A stretch of 46,929 bases of DNA from Ruminococcus flavefaciens FD-1. GTDB lineage: Bacteria; Bacillota; Clostridia; Oscillospirales; Ruminococcaceae. A program made the translations under genes and the position numbers. Where the stretch lies: NCBI GenBank assembly GCA_000174895.1, contig ACOK01000066.1, positions 1 to 46,929 of the forward strand, given 5' to 3'. Positions 6,633 to 14,472 of this stretch are shown here, one piece after another; position 1 is the stretch's first letter, and each line of letters opens with the position of its first letter. The notes beneath the pieces are model-generated. The model searched no databases, was not told where the DNA came from, and saw only the letters and a program-made list of their open reading frames with translations.

Positions 6633-7966
6633 TGCCCATAATCCATTTCATAAACAACAAAACCCAGACCGCTGGCGGCATGAAGAATGTCCTCAACTAT
6701 GTCAGCAGAAAGGAAAAGACGGTGTCAGAGGACAAGCACTTCGTGACCGGAGTCAACTGTTCGCCCGAGACTGCACTCGATGAAATGACCGCGACTAAGA
6801 ATCTTTACCACAAGCCTAATGGTCGTTTGTACTATCATTTAGTTCAGAGCTTTCCGAGCGGATATGAGATCGAGTCTGAACTTGCTCACAAGATAGCAGT
6901 CGAGCTCGCGGAGAAAGCCTTCGGGAAGTATGAGTGTGTAGTTGCAACTCACATTGACAGAGAGCATATCCACTCACACTTCGTGTTCAACTCGGTCAGT
7001 TTCGAGGACGGGAAGAAGTACCATTCCAACAAGGAGAGTGTCGAGCAACTGATGAAACTCAGCGATGAGATTTGTCAGAGGTATGGAGTTCATGTCCTTG
7101 ATGCTCCCAAGAAGAAAATGAATAAGGACTATCTCTCCGACAGCGAATACAGGTCAGCCAAGCGCGGCGAGAGCTTCAAATGGGAGTTGATGAACGTCAT
7201 CAATCAGGTGATGAAACAAGCAAAGACACGAAAGCAGTTCTGCTACTTAATGAAGCAGCAGGGCTACAATGTCAGGTGGGAGGACAACCGAAAGTATATT
7301 ACCTACACTTGTCCTAATGGCAGAAGATGCCGTGACAATAAGCTTCATGGCGAGCGATATAGAAAGGAGAATATGGAGTATGAATTCAAAACAAGAAGAA
7401 TTGCAGCAGATGTACGACAAAGAATTGTCGGCAGCGGCGGACACTCAGCCGACAGTGGTGGTGCTCGATTCCAACTGGAGAGCACTGATAGAATTGAACA
7501 GGCTGATGTCGCAGGAGCAGCTGGAGATACTCACCAGACTCTCGGTGCTGGCGACGAAAGCCGAAACGGAACAGGTGCTGAAAACAGTGCGTTCCGAGCA
7601 GAGAGATACCATAGCGACTTGTCAGGAACTGCTGAATCAGGCAGCGGAACTGTCAGAAACAGCGACGGCTCAACTGGAGAAAGCAACAGCGGATCTGTCA
7701 TCACAGGCTGGGAAGCTGAAAGAGGAATATGGCTCGAAGCTGAAAGAGCTCGACGAATACAAGCACAAGCTAAGATTGAAAGTAGCCAAGTGGATAGTGA
7801 TCTCGCAGTCAGTCTTGATAGCATTGTCGGCGGCGTTGCAACTATGGCTTCGATAATCGAGGACGAGTCTACCGACGATACCGAGTACGCTCGGGAGCAC
7901 GTTGACAGCAAGGCACTCACCGAGGAGCGAGAGTGGAAGGAAGCTCACGGAATACACATGGGTTAG
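6632..7966 (+). CDS. MOBP-type relaxase (mobilization nicking enzyme)
   Basis: A 444-residue relaxase that would nick oriT and stay bound to the 5' end through a tyrosine. The N-terminal 250 residues hold the catalytic domain: candidate nucleophile Tyr23 (VLNYVSR) and the metal-binding histidine motif HIDREHIHSHF at residues 107-117. The part after about residue 255 is low in complexity, rich in Gly, Ser and Ala, and lies over a second gene in another frame (7380-7856). I take the ATG at 6632, which overlaps the MobC-like stop; a GTG one codon earlier is possible. The ribosome site GGAGGTG is inside the end of the preceding gene. The Tn4451 relaxase TnpZ has the analogous role. Confidence 0.88.
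   Translation: MPIIHFINNKTQTAGGMKNVLNYVSRKEKTVSEDKHFVTGVNCSPETALDEMTATKNLYHKPNGRLYYHLVQSFPSGYEIESELAHKIAVELAEKAFGKYECVVATHIDREHIHSHFVFNSVSFEDGKKYHSNKESVEQLMKLSDEICQRYGVHVLDAPKKKMNKDYLSDSEYRSAKRGESFKWELMNVINQVMKQAKTRKQFCYLMKQQGYNVRWEDNRKYITYTCPNGRRCRDNKLHGERYRKENMEYEFKTRRIAADVRQRIVGSGGHSADSGGARFQLESTDRIEQADVAGAAGDTHQTLGAGDESRNGTGAENSAFRAERYHSDLSGTAESGSGTVRNSDGSTGESNSGSVITGWEAERGIWLEAERARRIQAQAKIESSQVDSDLAVSLDSIVGGVATMASIIEDESTDDTEYAREHVDSKALTEEREWKEAHGIHMG
7380..7856 (+). CDS. Small coiled-coil membrane protein nested inside the relaxase gene (MobB-like)
   Basis: A 158-residue protein read in a different frame from the relaxase and wholly contained in it. It starts MNSKQEELQQMYDKEL, has a structured segment with a Trp (VVVLDSNWRALIEL), a long helical, heptad-like part (about residues 50-130, rich in Glu, Lys, Ala and Leu) and one hydrophobic helix at the C-terminus (VAKWIVISQSVLIALSAALQLWLR). 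GGAG motifs lie 1 and 10 nt upstream of the ATG. The relaxase frame over the same DNA is low in complexity, as expected when the other frame is the constrained one. Similar nesting is known for MobB within MobA of RSF1010 and for MbeB/MbeD within MbeA of ColE1. Membrane anchoring of the relaxosome is inference. Confidence 0.75.
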   Translation: MNSKQEELQQMYDKELSAAADTQPTVVVLDSNWRALIELNRLMSQEQLEILTRLSVLATKAETEQVLKTVRSEQRDTIATCQELLNQAAELSETATAQLEKATADLSSQAGKLKEEYGSKLKELDEYKHKLRLKVAKWIVISQSVLIALSAALQLWLR

Positions 7967-8072
7967 CCCTGTGAGGTGTGCTCTGTTTCAACAGTCGGTT
8001 TTCGTCAGGTCTGGTGAATGGATTTCAACAGAGTGATGTGGTATGATTGTTGGTCGGGAGGTGACCGCAGCG

Positions 8073-8351
8073 ATGAAGTTGCAGGATCTGTATTATGGAA
8101 ACGTCATACCGTGTCAGCAAGATGTGATAAGGGATTCCGACTACGCAAAGCGAAGTCTGGAGCTGCTTGAAATGTACGATAGGCTTGAGAAAAGGCTGTC
8201 GGCTGACGACAAGAAACTACTGAACGACATAACGGATATGCAGGGAATGCTGTCCGAGACAATCGTAGCGGAAAGCTACATACAAGGCTTCCGTGACTGT
8301 GCCGAACTGATAATTGATGTGCTGTTCGGCAGGAGCGAGAACCTGAAATAA
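8073..8351 (+). CDS. DUF6809-like protein of mobile elements
   Basis: A 92-residue helical protein beginning MKLQDLYYGNVIPCQQ and ending in FRDCAELIIDVLF. It resembles a short family found on conjugative and mobilizable elements of Firmicutes (as I remember it, DUF6809); the function is not known. I choose the ATG at 8073 because GGAGGTG lies 9 nt upstream; an ATG at 8043 would add ten residues and has no ribosome site. It follows the relaxase and ends in front of a terminator. Confidence 0.65.
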   Translation: MKLQDLYYGNVIPCQQDVIRDSDYAKRSLELLEMYDRLEKRLSADDKKLLNDITDMQGMLSETIVAESYIQGFRDCAELIIDVLFGRSENLK

Positions 8352-8374
8352 AATCATAACAATCAAAATGGAAA

Positions 8375-8404
8375 GGGTACGGACAGAGCCGTACCCATTT
8401 TCGT
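8375..8404 (+). terminator. Rho-independent terminator after the mobilization genes
   Basis: Perfect 8-bp GC-rich stem (GGGTACGG, 8375-8382, with 8389-8396), 6-nt loop, then ATTTTCG. It separates the mobilization genes from the recombinase unit. Confidence 0.7.
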
Positions 8405-8425
8405 ATCAAAAAGGAGAATGTTAAA

Positions 8426-8554
8426 ATGAACAATTCAAATCACATAGGAAACATGAACGAGACAATGAGAAGGAGTATGATTGAATGGATGAGAAGAACA
8501 CAAAAGCTGAAACAAATAAGTATGCGGAACTGCGCCGAACACAGTATGAGATAG
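8426..8554 (+). CDS. Short 42-residue reading frame before the TnpW-like gene
   Basis: Begins MNNSNHIGNMNETMRRSM, ends HSMR, and has AAGGAG 9 nt upstream of its ATG. It overlaps the start of the TnpW-like gene in a different frame. It is rich in Met and Arg and has no recognisable domain. The good ribosome site suggests that it is translated, perhaps as a leader that couples translation of the next gene, but this is weak evidence. Confidence 0.35.
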   Translation: MNNSNHIGNMNETMRRSMIEWMRRTQKLKQISMRNCAEHSMR

Positions 8555-8661
8555 ATACGGTCGTGATAGACGGCAAGACTTTTACTGTCATAAATGCATT
8601 TCCAACTGACACAGATGTGACTGTAGAGGACAGACTCCGCTTTCTTGTGAAAGTAAGTTAA
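8485..8661 (+). CDS. TnpW-like small transposon protein
   Basis: A 58-residue protein starting MDEKNTKAETNKYAELRR and continuing with a beta-rich core (YEIDTVVIDGKTFTVINAF) and an acidic-basic tail (VEDRLRFLVKVS). Tn4451-type elements encode small TnpW proteins of this size and style (basic start, a GKTFxV-type strand, a C-terminal helix with DRLxxL). The function of TnpW is not established. AAGGAG lies 9 nt upstream of the ATG. It precedes the recombinase gene by 110 bp, an interval filled by a large hairpin. Confidence 0.6.
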   Translation: MDEKNTKAETNKYAELRRTQYEIDTVVIDGKTFTVINAFPTDTDVTVEDRLRFLVKVS

Positions 8662-8685
8662 CGAAAATTTTACTGGACTTTTGAG

Positions 8686-8742
8686 CCGAGTAGGAGTATA
8701 CTGTTGGTGTGCCGAAAGGTACGCCAACAGAGTCCTATTCGG
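8686..8742 (+). promoter_or_regulatory. Long structured leader hairpin before the recombinase gene
   Basis: Outer stem of 10 bp (8686-8695 with 8733-8742, one G-U), a small asymmetric internal loop, and an inner stem of about 13 bp (8701-8713 with 8718-8730, two G-U) closed by a GAAA tetraloop. No T-run follows, so it is not a plain terminator. It ends 29 nt before the recombinase ATG and could control expression or be a protein binding site. Confidence 0.6.
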
Positions 8743-8771
8743 TTTGGTTTCCAGAGAAGGAGGATATTTAA

Positions 8772-10433
8772 ATGAAACCAAACAATGATTTAATAACAGC
8801 TTTGTATTGTCGACTTTCACAGGAAGATGCTCGTGAAGGAGAGTCACTGTCGATAGAAAATCAAAAGAAGATGCTAGGTGAGTACGCAGAGCGGAATGGC
8901 TTCCGCAACTGTCAGTTCTACGTTGACGACGGCTTCAGCGGAGTCAATAAGAACAGACCTGAGTACGTTCGTATGCTGAAGGACGTGGAGAACGGACTTG
9001 TGGGAACGGTCATTGTCAAAGACCAGTCGAGGCTTGGACGTGATCACTTGGAGACTGACAAGCTCATGGAGATCGTGTTCCCTGCTTACGATGTCCGCTT
9101 CATTGCGGTGACAGACGGTGTTGACAGTGCAAATGGCTTCAATGAAATGTCAGGCATAAAGAACTATTTCAATGACTTTTATGCCAGAGATACGTCGAAG
9201 AAGATACGCGCTGTATTCAAGGCAAAGGGAGAACGCGGTGAGCGTGTCGGGACTTCAATTCCATATGGCTACATGAAGAATCCCGACAATACGAAACAGC
9301 TTATCCTTGATCCTGTCGCCGCGCCTGTAGTGCGGAAGATATATGAACTATGTGCAGACGGCAAGGGAACGAGAGCGATATGCAGATACCTGGAAGAGTA
9401 CGAAATTGAGAGCCCCGGTGTTTATGAGTTTCACACCAAAGGAACAAAAAACAAGCATCCTGACCTTGAGCATCCATTCCTTTGGACACAAAGCACGATC
9501 AGAGATATGCTGTCCAATCGGATTTATTGCGGCGATACTGTAAACTTCCGGACATACAGCAAATCCAACAAGCTGAAGAAACGTATCAAAAACGCCCCCG
9601 AAAACATACTCATCTTCGAGAATACACATGAAGCAATAATCAGTCGAGAACTGTTTGCACTTGTTCAGAAGCATTATGAGGGAAGAAGGCGCCCCGACCG
9701 ACAGGGTGACACTGACAAGTACGCTGGATATATCTACTGTGCTGACTGCGGTTCGAAAATGTATCTTCATCGAGGAAAGAGCATAAAGCCTGAGAACAAC
9801 TATTATCAGTGCGGCGGTTATCAGACTAAGGGAGGAAGCTATTGCTCCGTTCATCACATAAAAGCGATGGAGCTGGATGCGGTAGTTCTCGCGGAACTCA
9901 AAAAAATAACGTTACTTGCACGTGAGCATCCACAGCAGTTCTATGAAATGGCAATGCAGAACGGTGAAAAGGAAGCTCAGAAACTCCGAAAAGAGTCAGA
10001 GCAGAAGAAATCAAAGCTGGAAAAACGTAACAAGGAACTCGACAACATCATTCGATGCCTTTACGAGGATAGAGTATCGGGAAGATTGTCTCCAGAGCGT
10101 TACGACAGCCTCGCGGCAGGCTACGAAAAGGAGCAGTCAGAACTGAAAACTGAACTTGCTGAGCTCTCTGATCAGCTCGACAATATGAGCTTACAGGAGA
10201 AATACGTGCTTGATTTCATCGAAAAGGCGAAGGCTAACATTGAACTGAAAGAGGTTACTCCCGAATTGCTCAGAGCGTTCATATCACGCATCGAAGTCTA
10301 TGAGAAGCCTGAAAAATATTCGCGGACTTGTGGTAACACGATACTGATACGCTACACGTTTCAGACTATTCATGAGCCTGCACCGATTCTAAAGCCTTCC
10401 GAAAATAAGACATTTGCACAGGCCGCTTGCTAA
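8772..10433 (+). CDS. Large serine recombinase (TnpX/TndX-like transposon integrase)
   Basis: A 553-residue recombinase that would excise and integrate the element. Residues 1-150 are the resolvase catalytic domain: ALYCRLSQED with the nucleophile Ser16, then KDQSRLGRDHLETDKLME with the conserved Arg residues. A recombinase domain follows (about 165-290, KQLILDPVAAPVVRKIYELCADG...TIRDMLSNRIYCG), then a zinc ribbon (CADCGSKM...CGGYQTKGGSYCSVHHI, about 325-365) and a coiled coil (about 390-475). Length and order match TnpX of Tn4451 and TndX of Tn5397. Those enzymes recombine at a GA dinucleotide in the target. GAAGGAGG lies just upstream of the ATG. Its position as the last gene fits an element end shortly after 10433. 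Confidence 0.92.
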   Translation: MKPNNDLITALYCRLSQEDAREGESLSIENQKKMLGEYAERNGFRNCQFYVDDGFSGVNKNRPEYVRMLKDVENGLVGTVIVKDQSRLGRDHLETDKLMEIVFPAYDVRFIAVTDGVDSANGFNEMSGIKNYFNDFYARDTSKKIRAVFKAKGERGERVGTSIPYGYMKNPDNTKQLILDPVAAPVVRKIYELCADGKGTRAICRYLEEYEIESPGVYEFHTKGTKNKHPDLEHPFLWTQSTIRDMLSNRIYCGDTVNFRTYSKSNKLKKRIKNAPENILIFENTHEAIISRELFALVQKHYEGRRRPDRQGDTDKYAGYIYCADCGSKMYLHRGKSIKPENNYYQCGGYQTKGGSYCSVHHIKAMELDAVVLAELKKITLLAREHPQQFYEMAMQNGEKEAQKLRKESEQKKSKLEKRNKELDNIIRCLYEDRVSGRLSPERYDSLAAGYEKEQSELKTELAELSDQLDNMSLQEKYVLDFIEKAKANIELKEVTPELLRAFISRIEVYEKPEKYSRTCGNTILIRYTFQTIHEPAPILKPSENKTFAQAAC

Positions 10434-10441
10434 AATGAAGA

Positions 10442-10468
10442 AACCCGAGGACATTATGCCCTCGGGTT
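10442..10468 (-). terminator. Hairpin between the recombinase and pilT, probable terminator
   Basis: Perfect 9-bp stem (AACCCGAGG, 10442-10450, with 10460-10468). On the minus strand it is followed by TTTCTTCATTTT, so it could end leftward transcription from pilT; on the plus strand the tail is poor in T. A second weaker stem-loop lies at about 10481-10518. Confidence 0.5.
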
Positions 10469-10530
10469 ACATATGAATTTAATAAAGTTCCGTTAAGGAT
10501 AGCACGCAGAAGGGAACGGTTTTTGTTGTC

Positions 10531-11631
10531 TTAGCGGAGTCCGCCGCCGGGAGTTCCGCCCATCTGTGTGAGGTAACGGTAGAATTCCTGCTTATCCTGG
10601 CACTTCTCAAGAGCATCAACCTCGGCAATAACGTTATTTCTAACCATTCTTGCGAGCTCGAAGTCGAGACACATCATGCCCTCTGCCTTACCTGTCTGGA
10701 TAGTTGACTGGATAAGGTGGATCTTGTTGTCACGGATCTGAGCGGATACAGCGTCTGTTACACGGAGAATTTCCATTGCTGCAATTCGTCCTGAGCCATC
10801 CTTCTTAGGAATAAGTGTCTGAGAGATAACACCAACAAGGTTGTTAGCCAGCTGAGTTCTGATCTGCTGCTGCTGGTGCTCAGGATATACGTCGATGATA
10901 CGGTTGATAGTATCAGCTGCGGATGTTGTATGAAGTGTTGACATAACGAGATGTCCTGTTTCAGCGGCAGTTACAGCAGCCTGGATAGTCTCGAAGTCAC
11001 GCATTTCTCCTACGAGGATTACATCAGGGTCCTCACGGAGAGCAGCTCTCAGCGCCAGTGAGAAGCTGTCAACATCGGCACCGATCTCTCTCTGGTTTAC
11101 CATGCAGCGCTTATGCTCGTGCACGTACTCGATAGGATCCTCGATAGTGATGATATGAGCACTCTTGTTCAGGTTAACGTGATCGATCATACCTGCAAGA
11201 GTTGTGGATTTACCTGAACCGGTAGGACCTGTTACGAGAACGAGTCCACGGGGACGCATAGCAAATTCAGCAAGAATGCTTGGGAGTCCGAGGTCGTCAA
11301 GTGTAGGGATATCGTTTCTCAGAAGACGGATAGCGATAGCAGGCTTGCCCTTCTGGAAGTATACGTTTACACGGTGACGGTAGTTGCTTCTTGTAGTGAA
11401 TGAGAAGTCGGTATCCTTACCGTTGTTGATGCTGGTCTGCTGCTTCTCATTTGTCATCTGACGTGCGATCTCCATTATCTCCTCAGCGTCCATCTCAGGG
11501 TACTGAGTACGCATAGTTCTCAGGTTACCGTTGAGACGTACAACAGGAGCGATCCTGTCTGTGAAGTGAAGGTCCGAACAGCCGAGCACTCTGACCTCGT
11601 CAAGAATTTTATGTATATTAATAATTCCCAT
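10531..11631 (-). CDS. pilT: Type IV pilus retraction ATPase PilT
   Basis: A 366-residue cytoplasmic hexameric ATPase that depolymerises pili and powers twitching. Visible: the N-terminal PAS-like domain (GCSDLHFTDRIAPVVRLNG), Walker A GPTGSGKSTT at about 135-144, the Asp box (TIEDPIEYVH), Walker B (DPDVILVGEMRD), the His box (GHLVMSTLHT) and the PilT-specific AIRLLRNDIPTL and PEHQQQQIRTQLANNL segments. Length is normal. AGGAGG lies upstream of the ATG at 11631. It follows pilB on the same strand with a 35-bp gap, so both are probably on one transcript. A PilT implies dynamic, retractable pili and not only static fibres. The C-terminal tail (GGTPGGGLR) is glycine-rich and probably disordered. 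Confidence 0.95.
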   Translation of the reverse strand: MGIINIHKILDEVRVLGCSDLHFTDRIAPVVRLNGNLRTMRTQYPEMDAEEIMEIARQMTNEKQQTSINNGKDTDFSFTTRSNYRHRVNVYFQKGKPAIAIRLLRNDIPTLDDLGLPSILAEFAMRPRGLVLVTGPTGSGKSTTLAGMIDHVNLNKSAHIITIEDPIEYVHEHKRCMVNQREIGADVDSFSLALRAALREDPDVILVGEMRDFETIQAAVTAAETGHLVMSTLHTTSAADTINRIIDVYPEHQQQQIRTQLANNLVGVISQTLIPKKDGSGRIAAMEILRVTDAVSAQIRDNKIHLIQSTIQTGKAEGMMCLDFELARMVRNNVIAEVDALEKCQDKQEFYRYLTQMGGTPGGGLR

Positions 11632-11666
11632 AGTATTTTCCTCCTATTGATATGTTGCTGAATCGA

Positions 11667-13349
11667 TCATACTGTATATGTTGCTCTTACAAGCTCATCG
11701 ATCGAAGTCTCGCCTGCCTGAACAAGCTCAGAAGCGTTGTCACGAAGGAGCTTTGTACCCTGTTCCTTAGCTGCCTTCTCGATCTCTTCCTTACCGCCGC
11801 CTGCTGCGATGATAGTAGAAACCTTTGAAGTACAGTGAATGATTTCGTGGATAGCAGTTCTTCCTCTGTAGCCGGTGTTGTTGCACTCGTTGCATCCGCA
11901 TGGCTCATAGATCTGGATAGACTGTGGAATGCCCATGAGGTCGTTTTCTTCCTGAGTAGACATTCTTGGCTTCTTGCATGATGGGCAGAGAACCTTAACA
12001 AGTCGCTGAGCGATAACACCGATAAGTGAAGTAGCAACCATGTATGGAGCTACACCCATATCAACAAGACGAACAACAGTTGAAGCGGCGTCATTAGTAT
12101 GAAGGGTCGAAAGTACAAGGTGTCCTGTGATAGCGGCACGGATACCGATATCTGCGGTTTCCGTATCACGCATCTCACCGATCATTACTACGTCAGGGTC
12201 CTGACGGAGGATAGAACGGAGGGCAGCTGCGAATGTCATACCTGCCTTCTGGTTAACCTGACACTGGTTGATACCGTCGATAGCCTTTTCGACAGGGTCC
12301 TCAACTGTTACGACGTTTACGTTTGGCTTAGCGATCTCACCGAGAGCCGCATAAAGAGTTGTTGTTTTACCTGAACCGGTAGGTCCTGTTACGAGGATAA
12401 CTCCGTGAGGAACTCGCAGCATAGACTCGAAGAGTGAGTAGTTATAATCTGACATACCAAGGTCTGTGATCTTACGAAGAGCGATCTGACCTGTTGAAAG
12501 AATTCGGATAACGATCTTTTCACCGTGTACCATAGGAAGTGAGGATACACGGACATCAAGAGTTGTTCCGTCAACGACCTGTGTGAAACGGCCGTCCTGT
12601 GGGATACGCTTTTCAGCGATGTTCATGCCGCTGATGAGCTTGAAACGTGTTGTAAGTGCGCTGTGTACTGCGCTTGAAATGTTCATGAGTTCTACAAGGT
12701 CGCCGTTTACACGGATACGGATTCTTGTATATTTATCAAATGGCTCGATATGGATATCGGTAGCGTCTGCTCTGAATGAGTTTTCTACGATAGTTGTAGC
12801 GAGCTTAACGATAGGAGCACTCTCAACTCTGTCCTTTGATTCTGAGTCAAGATCACTCATATCACCAAGGTCATTGTTCATTGCAGCGATCTCACCAACC
12901 ACGCTGTCAACATTCTGCATTGAGTAGCACTTACCGATCTGCTTATTGATAGCAGATGTAGTAGCAAGTACCGGAACAGTATCCATACCTGTTGATACCT
13001 TGATATCTTCAAGTACGATAAAGTTTACAGGATCGTTTGTAGCAACTGTGAGTCGCTTACCCTGTACATTGATGGCGATAACGGTGTGCTTTCTTGCTAA
13101 AGCCTCAGGAACCATCTGAACTGCTTCAGTGTTGATATCGATATTATCAAGATCAACGTACTGAACTCTCAGGTTGCCTGCGAGTGCCTTTGCAAAGTTA
13201 ACTTCTGACATGAAGCCGAGTTCTACGACAACGTCACCGAACTTCTTTGCACCGTTGGCTGCCCTCTGTGCTTCAAGGACTTTCTGAAGCTGATCAGTTG
13301 TGATAAGTCCCTGATTGACTAAGTAGTCACCAATTCTCTCATTTCTCAT
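11667..13349 (-). CDS. pilB: Type IV pilus assembly ATPase PilB (GspE family)
   Basis: A 560-residue ATPase that drives pilus extension. Residues 1-130 are an MshEN/GspE N-terminal domain (IGDYLVNQGLITTDQLQKVLEAQ), a module that in relatives binds cyclic di-GMP. The catalytic core has Walker A GPTGSGKTT at 322-330, the Asp box (VTVEDPVE), Walker B (DPDVVMIGEMRD) and the His box (GHLVLSTLHT). A zinc site follows (CPSC...CGCNECNNTGYRGR). These are all standard for PilB. GCGGAGG lies upstream of the ATG at 13349. The gene is divergent from the prepilin peptidase and upstream of pilT. Its promoter must be in the 138-bp interval before the ATG, but I see no clear -35 on the minus strand there. Confidence 0.95.
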   Translation of the reverse strand: MRNERIGDYLVNQGLITTDQLQKVLEAQRAANGAKKFGDVVVELGFMSEVNFAKALAGNLRVQYVDLDNIDINTEAVQMVPEALARKHTVIAINVQGKRLTVATNDPVNFIVLEDIKVSTGMDTVPVLATTSAINKQIGKCYSMQNVDSVVGEIAAMNNDLGDMSDLDSESKDRVESAPIVKLATTIVENSFRADATDIHIEPFDKYTRIRIRVNGDLVELMNISSAVHSALTTRFKLISGMNIAEKRIPQDGRFTQVVDGTTLDVRVSSLPMVHGEKIVIRILSTGQIALRKITDLGMSDYNYSLFESMLRVPHGVILVTGPTGSGKTTTLYAALGEIAKPNVNVVTVEDPVEKAIDGINQCQVNQKAGMTFAAALRSILRQDPDVVMIGEMRDTETADIGIRAAITGHLVLSTLHTNDAASTVVRLVDMGVAPYMVATSLIGVIAQRLVKVLCPSCKKPRMSTQEENDLMGIPQSIQIYEPCGCNECNNTGYRGRTAIHEIIHCTSKVSTIIAAGGGKEEIEKAAKEQGTKLLRDNASELVQAGETSIDELVRATYTV

Positions 13350-13418
13350 AACAAACCTCCGCTTTTATTTCCGAACACACATTAATAATGATACTAACTG
13401 TGCATTCTAAAATTTTAC

Positions 13419-13446
13419 TTGAATTTTCCATAATTTATGTTATAAT
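13419..13446 (+). promoter_or_regulatory. Promoter of the prepilin peptidase gene
   Basis: TTGAAT (13419-13424), 16-nt spacer, TATAAT (13441-13446), about 41 bp upstream of the start codon. Confidence 0.65.
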
Positions 13447-13487
13447 AAGATTATGTTACTATATTAATATACAGGAGGGTAAAAACC

Positions 13488-14384
13488 ATGTCAGACGTAT
13501 TTGACTTTGCAAACATGCTCCACGACTCTTACACAAGCGTGGGGTTCGTCATCATGTTTCTCACCATTGTATTTTTGTTCGGCATCGCTATCGGAAGCTT
13601 CCTCAATGTTGTCATAATCCGGTTGCCGCTGGGCGAATCCATTGTCGGTGTCGGAAGGACCAAAGAGGAAAAGGAAAAAGCTTCTCATTGCATGACCTGC
13701 GGTGCCAAGATCAGACCTATTGATCTGATACCTGTTTTCAGCTGGCTGATGCTGAGAGGTAAATGTCACAGCTGCGGAGCTAAGATCTCTCCGAGATACC
13801 CGATAGTCGAAGCACTTAATGGTCTTCTTTATGTGCTGACATTCTGGGTACTTGACATCAATGTTAAATCCATAATAACCTGCCTTCTCATGTCGCTCCT
13901 TATCGTAGTAGCCTTCATGGACTGGGATACGATGGAGATAAGCGAAGCAGTTGTGGGTATAATTTTTCTTCTTGCTATACCGCTTGCGGTCTTCACAGAT
14001 GATGTTCCGCTGAAGCACCGCATTATCGGAGCTTTGGCAGTCAGCGTTCCTTTCTTCATTATCGGAGAGATAAGCAGACCGTTCATCAGAAAGAAATTCG
14101 GTGAAGATTTCCGTGCTATCGAACTGGGCGACACCATACTGATGTTTGCTGCCGGAGCAGTTCTTGGAACACAAGCTATTATCGTTTCAACATTAATAGG
14201 AATTTTTGCAGCAGCTATTGGCGGCGGCATCATAAAGGCCGTTACCAAAGATTCAAAATTTGCATTTGGACCGTATCTTGCGATCGGAATTGCAGCAGGA
14301 GCGCTGTGGGGCGACAAGATCGCTGACTGGTATATAAATACATTCCTCGCAAGTAATCTTGAAGCTTTCGCAAACTTACTGTAA
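13488..14384 (+). CDS. pilD: Prepilin peptidase (A24 family, PilD)
   Basis: A 298-residue polytopic membrane enzyme that cuts prepilin leaders on the cytoplasmic side and N-methylates the new end. Seen: an N-terminal membrane segment with GSFLNVVIIRLP, a zinc-type cytoplasmic loop with two CxxC pairs (CMTCGAKI and CHSCGAKI), SPRYPIVEALNG, the first active Asp in MDWDTMEI and the second in ELGDTILM (usual form GxGD). Seven or so hydrophobic helices follow. Both catalytic aspartates are present. CAGGAGGG lies 8-10 nt upstream of the ATG. It is transcribed towards the pseudopilin genes and shares a bidirectional terminator with them. It would process all four pilin-like proteins of this window. 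Confidence 0.93.
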   Translation: MSDVFDFANMLHDSYTSVGFVIMFLTIVFLFGIAIGSFLNVVIIRLPLGESIVGVGRTKEEKEKASHCMTCGAKIRPIDLIPVFSWLMLRGKCHSCGAKISPRYPIVEALNGLLYVLTFWVLDINVKSIITCLLMSLLIVVAFMDWDTMEISEAVVGIIFLLAIPLAVFTDDVPLKHRIIGALAVSVPFFIIGEISRPFIRKKFGEDFRAIELGDTILMFAAGAVLGTQAIIVSTLIGIFAAAIGGGIIKAVTKDSKFAFGPYLAIGIAAGALWGDKIADWYINTFLASNLEAFANLL

Positions 14385-14429
14385 TAATAACCACAAATTA
14401 TACAGTGCATTAAAAATCAAAAAATAATT

Positions 14430-14462
14430 ACAGGCAGCAGCATTTAACTGCTGCCTGTTTAT
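14430..14462. terminator. Bidirectional terminator between pilD and the pseudopilin operon
   Basis: An 11-bp perfect stem (14430-14440 with 14448-14458), 7-nt loop CATTTAA, T-rich on the right (TTTATTATTG) and A-rich on the left. It lies between two convergent genes. Confidence 0.8.
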
Positions 14463-14472
14463 TATTGTGTAA

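Larger units (their letters stand above)
5430..10520 (+). mobile_element. Mobilizable transposon of Tn4451/serine-recombinase type (ends approximate)
   Basis: The block carries repeats and a candidate oriT, a MobC-like protein, a MOBP relaxase, a nested small gene, a DUF6809-like protein, a TnpW-like protein and a large serine recombinase as the last gene. This is the usual set of a non-self-transmissible, mobilizable element of gut Firmicutes; no conjugation channel genes and no drug-resistance gene are present. The ends are not proved. A near-identical 12-mer (GAARGGAACGGT) occurs at 5428-5439 and at 10509-10520 and might mark the duplicated core, but it is short and could be chance. The element lies between the Mrr-like gene and pilT. 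Confidence 0.6.

Noticed and set aside
12099..12927. Plus-strand reading frames within pilB
   Set aside because: They are antisense shadows of a well conserved ATPase gene.
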